Assembly (NCBI GenBank): GCA_900469615.1
Contig: UBYA01000002.1
Coordinates: 124,001 to 188,000, forward strand
Length of the DNA stretch: 64,000 nucleotides
From: Hyphomicrobiales bacterium
GTDB taxonomy: Bacteria; Pseudomonadota; Alphaproteobacteria; Rhizobiales; Rhizobiaceae
Reading direction: 5' to 3'
The notes beneath the pieces are model-generated. The model did not search any database. It was given only the letters and a program-made list of their open reading frames with translations, and had not been told where the DNA came from. The translations under genes were made by a program, and so were the position numbers. Below are positions 62,292 through 64,000 of this stretch, one piece after another. How positions within the stretch are numbered: position 1 is the first letter of the stretch; each line of letters opens with the position of its first letter.

Positions 62292-63692
62292 ATGTCGGAA
62301 ACCGTCGATCTCAGTGCCTTGCCGTCGGTCGACCGAGTATTGAAATCGGCGGCGATTTCGCCGCTGCTTGCGCGCTACGGCCGGTCGGTCGTTACAGATG
62401 AATTGCGCAAGACCCTCGACGAGATCCGGCAATCGGCGCGCGAACAGGGGACAGTGCCGGGGGAGGACGCCGTATTCGCCTCGCTGACGAGCCGGCTCGA
62501 ATATCGGGATCGCTCCAACCTCCGGCCGCTTTTCAATCTCACCGGTACGGTGCTTCATACCAATCTCGGACGGGCGCTGCTCGCGGAAGAAGCGGTCTCA
62601 GCGGCAATCGACGCCATGCGGGAGGCGGCGGCGCTGGAGTTCGACCTGGACACCGGCAAGCGCGGCGAGCGCGACAGCCACCTGCGCGAACTGTTGCGCG
62701 AGCTGACCGGCGCGGAAGATGCCACCATAGTCAACAACAATGCTGCCGCCGTGCTGATCGCACTCAGCACCGTCGGCGGCGGACGTCAGGCGATCGTCTC
62801 GCGCGGCGAACTGATCGAAATCGGCGGCGCCTTCCGGATGCCGGACATCATGGAAAAGGCCGGTGTCGAACTCGTCGAAGTGGGCACGACCAACCGCACT
62901 CACGCCCAGGACTATATCAAGGCAATTCGTCCCGAAACGGCGCTCATTCTGAAGGTGCACACGTCGAATTACCGGATCGAAGGCTTTACGGCGGAGGTAT
63001 CGGGCGCGAAGCTTGCAGCGATCGCGCGCCAGGCGGGTATAGCACTGCTCAACGACCTGGGTTCGGGGACGCTGGTCGACCTGTCGCGCTACGGCCTCGC
63101 CAGGGAGCCGACCGTGCGCGAGGCGGTTGCCGAGGGGGCCGATCTCGTTACCTTTTCCGGCGATAAGCTGCTGGGCGGCCCGCAGGCCGGCTTCATCGTC
63201 GGCCGCAAGGAGCTGATTGCCGAGATCAACCGCAATCCGTTGAAGCGGGCGCTTCGTATCGACAAAATCCGTATCGCGGCAATGGTCGCCACGTTGAAGC
63301 TCTACCGCGATCCGGACCGGCTGGCCTCTCGACTGCCGACGCTTCGCATGCTCTCGCGTCCCGAGCCGGACATACGCATGCAGGCGGAGCGGCTTGCGCC
63401 GCAGATCGCCAAGCTTCTCGCACCGAAAGGATACGCGGTCGAGCCATGCCGCTGCTCGAGCCAGATTGGCTCCGGCGCGCTTCCTGTCGATACGATCGCG
63501 AGCGCCGGGCTGAGGATCACCGCATCGAGCGGCAGTGCGCTCGAAAGGCTTGCCGCCCGTTTCCGATCGCTTTCGCGGCCGATCCTCGGGCGGCTTCAGG
63601 ACGGCGCGCTCGTTCTCGATCTACGCTGTCTTCAGGACGAGGCTCAGTTCATGAGGAGCCTGTCGGAAGGATTCGGCGATGCGTTGGCTTGA
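62292..63692 (+). CDS. selA: L-seryl-tRNA(Sec) selenium transferase
   Basis: This 466-residue PLP enzyme converts seryl-tRNA(Sec) to selenocysteyl-tRNA(Sec) with selenophosphate. It has the SelA N-terminal domain (LPSVDRVLKS, residues 10-19), the region NLTGTVLHTNLGRALL, the block TGAEDATIVNNNAAAVLIAL, and PLP lysine K292 in FSGDKLLGGPQAG, near E. coli K295. It starts 4 bp after fdhE. Its presence supports the reading of TGA as selenocysteine in fdoG. Confidence 0.95.
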   Translation: MSETVDLSALPSVDRVLKSAAISPLLARYGRSVVTDELRKTLDEIRQSAREQGTVPGEDAVFASLTSRLEYRDRSNLRPLFNLTGTVLHTNLGRALLAEEAVSAAIDAMREAAALEFDLDTGKRGERDSHLRELLRELTGAEDATIVNNNAAAVLIALSTVGGGRQAIVSRGELIEIGGAFRMPDIMEKAGVELVEVGTTNRTHAQDYIKAIRPETALILKVHTSNYRIEGFTAEVSGAKLAAIARQAGIALLNDLGSGTLVDLSRYGLAREPTVREAVAEGADLVTFSGDKLLGGPQAGFIVGRKELIAEINRNPLKRALRIDKIRIAAMVATLKLYRDPDRLASRLPTLRMLSRPEPDIRMQAERLAPQIAKLLAPKGYAVEPCRCSSQIGSGALPVDTIASAGLRITASSGSALERLAARFRSLSRPILGRLQDGALVLDLRCLQDEAQFMRSLSEGFGDALA

Positions 63693-64000
63693 GCGTATCG
63701 CCGCACGCAAGCGGGAACCGTCGCCGGCCGATCCGATGGCCGTGGCGTTGGCAGCCGCCAATGCCGGCGACTATGAAACCGCGCTGTCGATATGGGAACC
63801 GCTGGCACGAAACGGCGTGGCACGAGCCCAGAACAATATCGGGGCCTGTTTTGCCGAAGGTCTCGGCGTGCCGATCGATCGCCAGCTCGCGCTTCGGTGG
63901 CTGCGGTTGGCCGCCGAGGCAGGCGATCCCGTCGGCGAGCGAAACTATGCCGCATTCCACCTGCAGGGGCTGACAGGCGCCGATGCCGATTACGGCACCG
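63679..64000 (+). CDS. Sel1-type repeat protein, N-terminal part (runs off the window)
   Basis: ATG 63679 lies 14 bp inside the end of selA, so it is translationally coupled. The 107 visible residues begin MRWLERIAARKREPSPADP and contain Sel1-like helical repeats: AAANAGDYETALSIWEPLA, NGVARAQNNIGACFAEG and ALRWLRLAAEAGD. It has no signal peptide. Its position before the expected selB suggests a small helper in the selenium operon, but no function is known. Confidence 0.8.
   Translation, partial: MRWLERIAARKREPSPADPMAVALAAANAGDYETALSIWEPLARNGVARAQNNIGACFAEGLGVPIDRQLALRWLRLAAEAGDPVGERNYAAFHLQGLTGADADYGT

Overview
The window looks like an accessory region (megaplasmid, chromid or transporter-rich chromosomal island) of a Rhizobiales/Rhizobiaceae bacterium. 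It is GC-rich, it carries five separate ABC-transporter clusters and four LacI-type regulators, and it holds rhizobial mosaic intergenic repeats and DUF3422/DUF2325 genes. It ends in an fdoGHI-fdhE-selA order that I recall from Sinorhizobium meliloti pSymA. The species cannot be named from the sequence. No rRNA, tRNA, CRISPR array, insertion sequence or replication origin was recognised.

Layout. (a) 1-144: end of a LysR gene. (b) 353-8022 (+): dipeptide-type ABC transporter (binding protein, two permeases, double ATPase) followed by a luciferase-like monooxygenase and two AhpD/CMD-type proteins, a conserved cluster of unknown substrate. (c) 8132-11874 (-) with divergent LacI at 12239: a complete ribose-type (CUT2) sugar transporter. 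(d) 13448-20301 (-) with divergent LacI at 20522: TIM-barrel isomerase, CUT1 sugar transporter and GMC flavoprotein, a likely oxidative sugar/glycoside route. (e) 21660-24682: an integral membrane protein facing a tightly coupled operon of three small membrane-anchored proteins, all unrecognised. (f) 24889-30371 (+): LacI, CUT1 binding protein, two permeases and a DUF2961/GH172 glycosidase, without its own ATPase. (g) 30710-38668: glycosyltransferase, NAD-sugar epimerase, DUF3422 and DUF2325 proteins, LysR regulator and NAD-dependent formate dehydrogenase. (h) 38797-42963 (-): LacI, adenine deaminase and purine permease. (i) 43261-50138: Lrp-type regulator divergent from a 1015-residue kinase/M23/phospho-lyase fusion and a polar amino-acid ABC transporter. 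(j) 50375-56003: Prc-type protease, MFS exporter with divergent XRE regulator, and an orphan protein. (k) 56578-64000 (+): selenocysteine formate dehydrogenase operon fdoG-fdoH-fdoI-fdhE-selA and a partial Sel1-type gene.

How the genes fit together. Most clusters pair one importer with one or two catabolic enzymes and a local repressor, and the repressor genes have clear palindromic operators. Two chemically different formate dehydrogenases are present: a soluble NAD enzyme and a membrane-bound, Tat-exported selenoenzyme. The fdoG reading frame is interrupted by one in-frame TGA that should be read as selenocysteine; splitting it into two genes would be an error.

Most worth a second look: the three-domain fusion and its locus, the GH172 import cluster, the unrecognised three-anchor membrane operon, the luciferase-like/CMD cluster, the very regular operators (42-bp inverted repeat, 26-bp palindrome, 21-bp phased repeats), and a roughly 100-bp mosaic repeat found at four gene ends.
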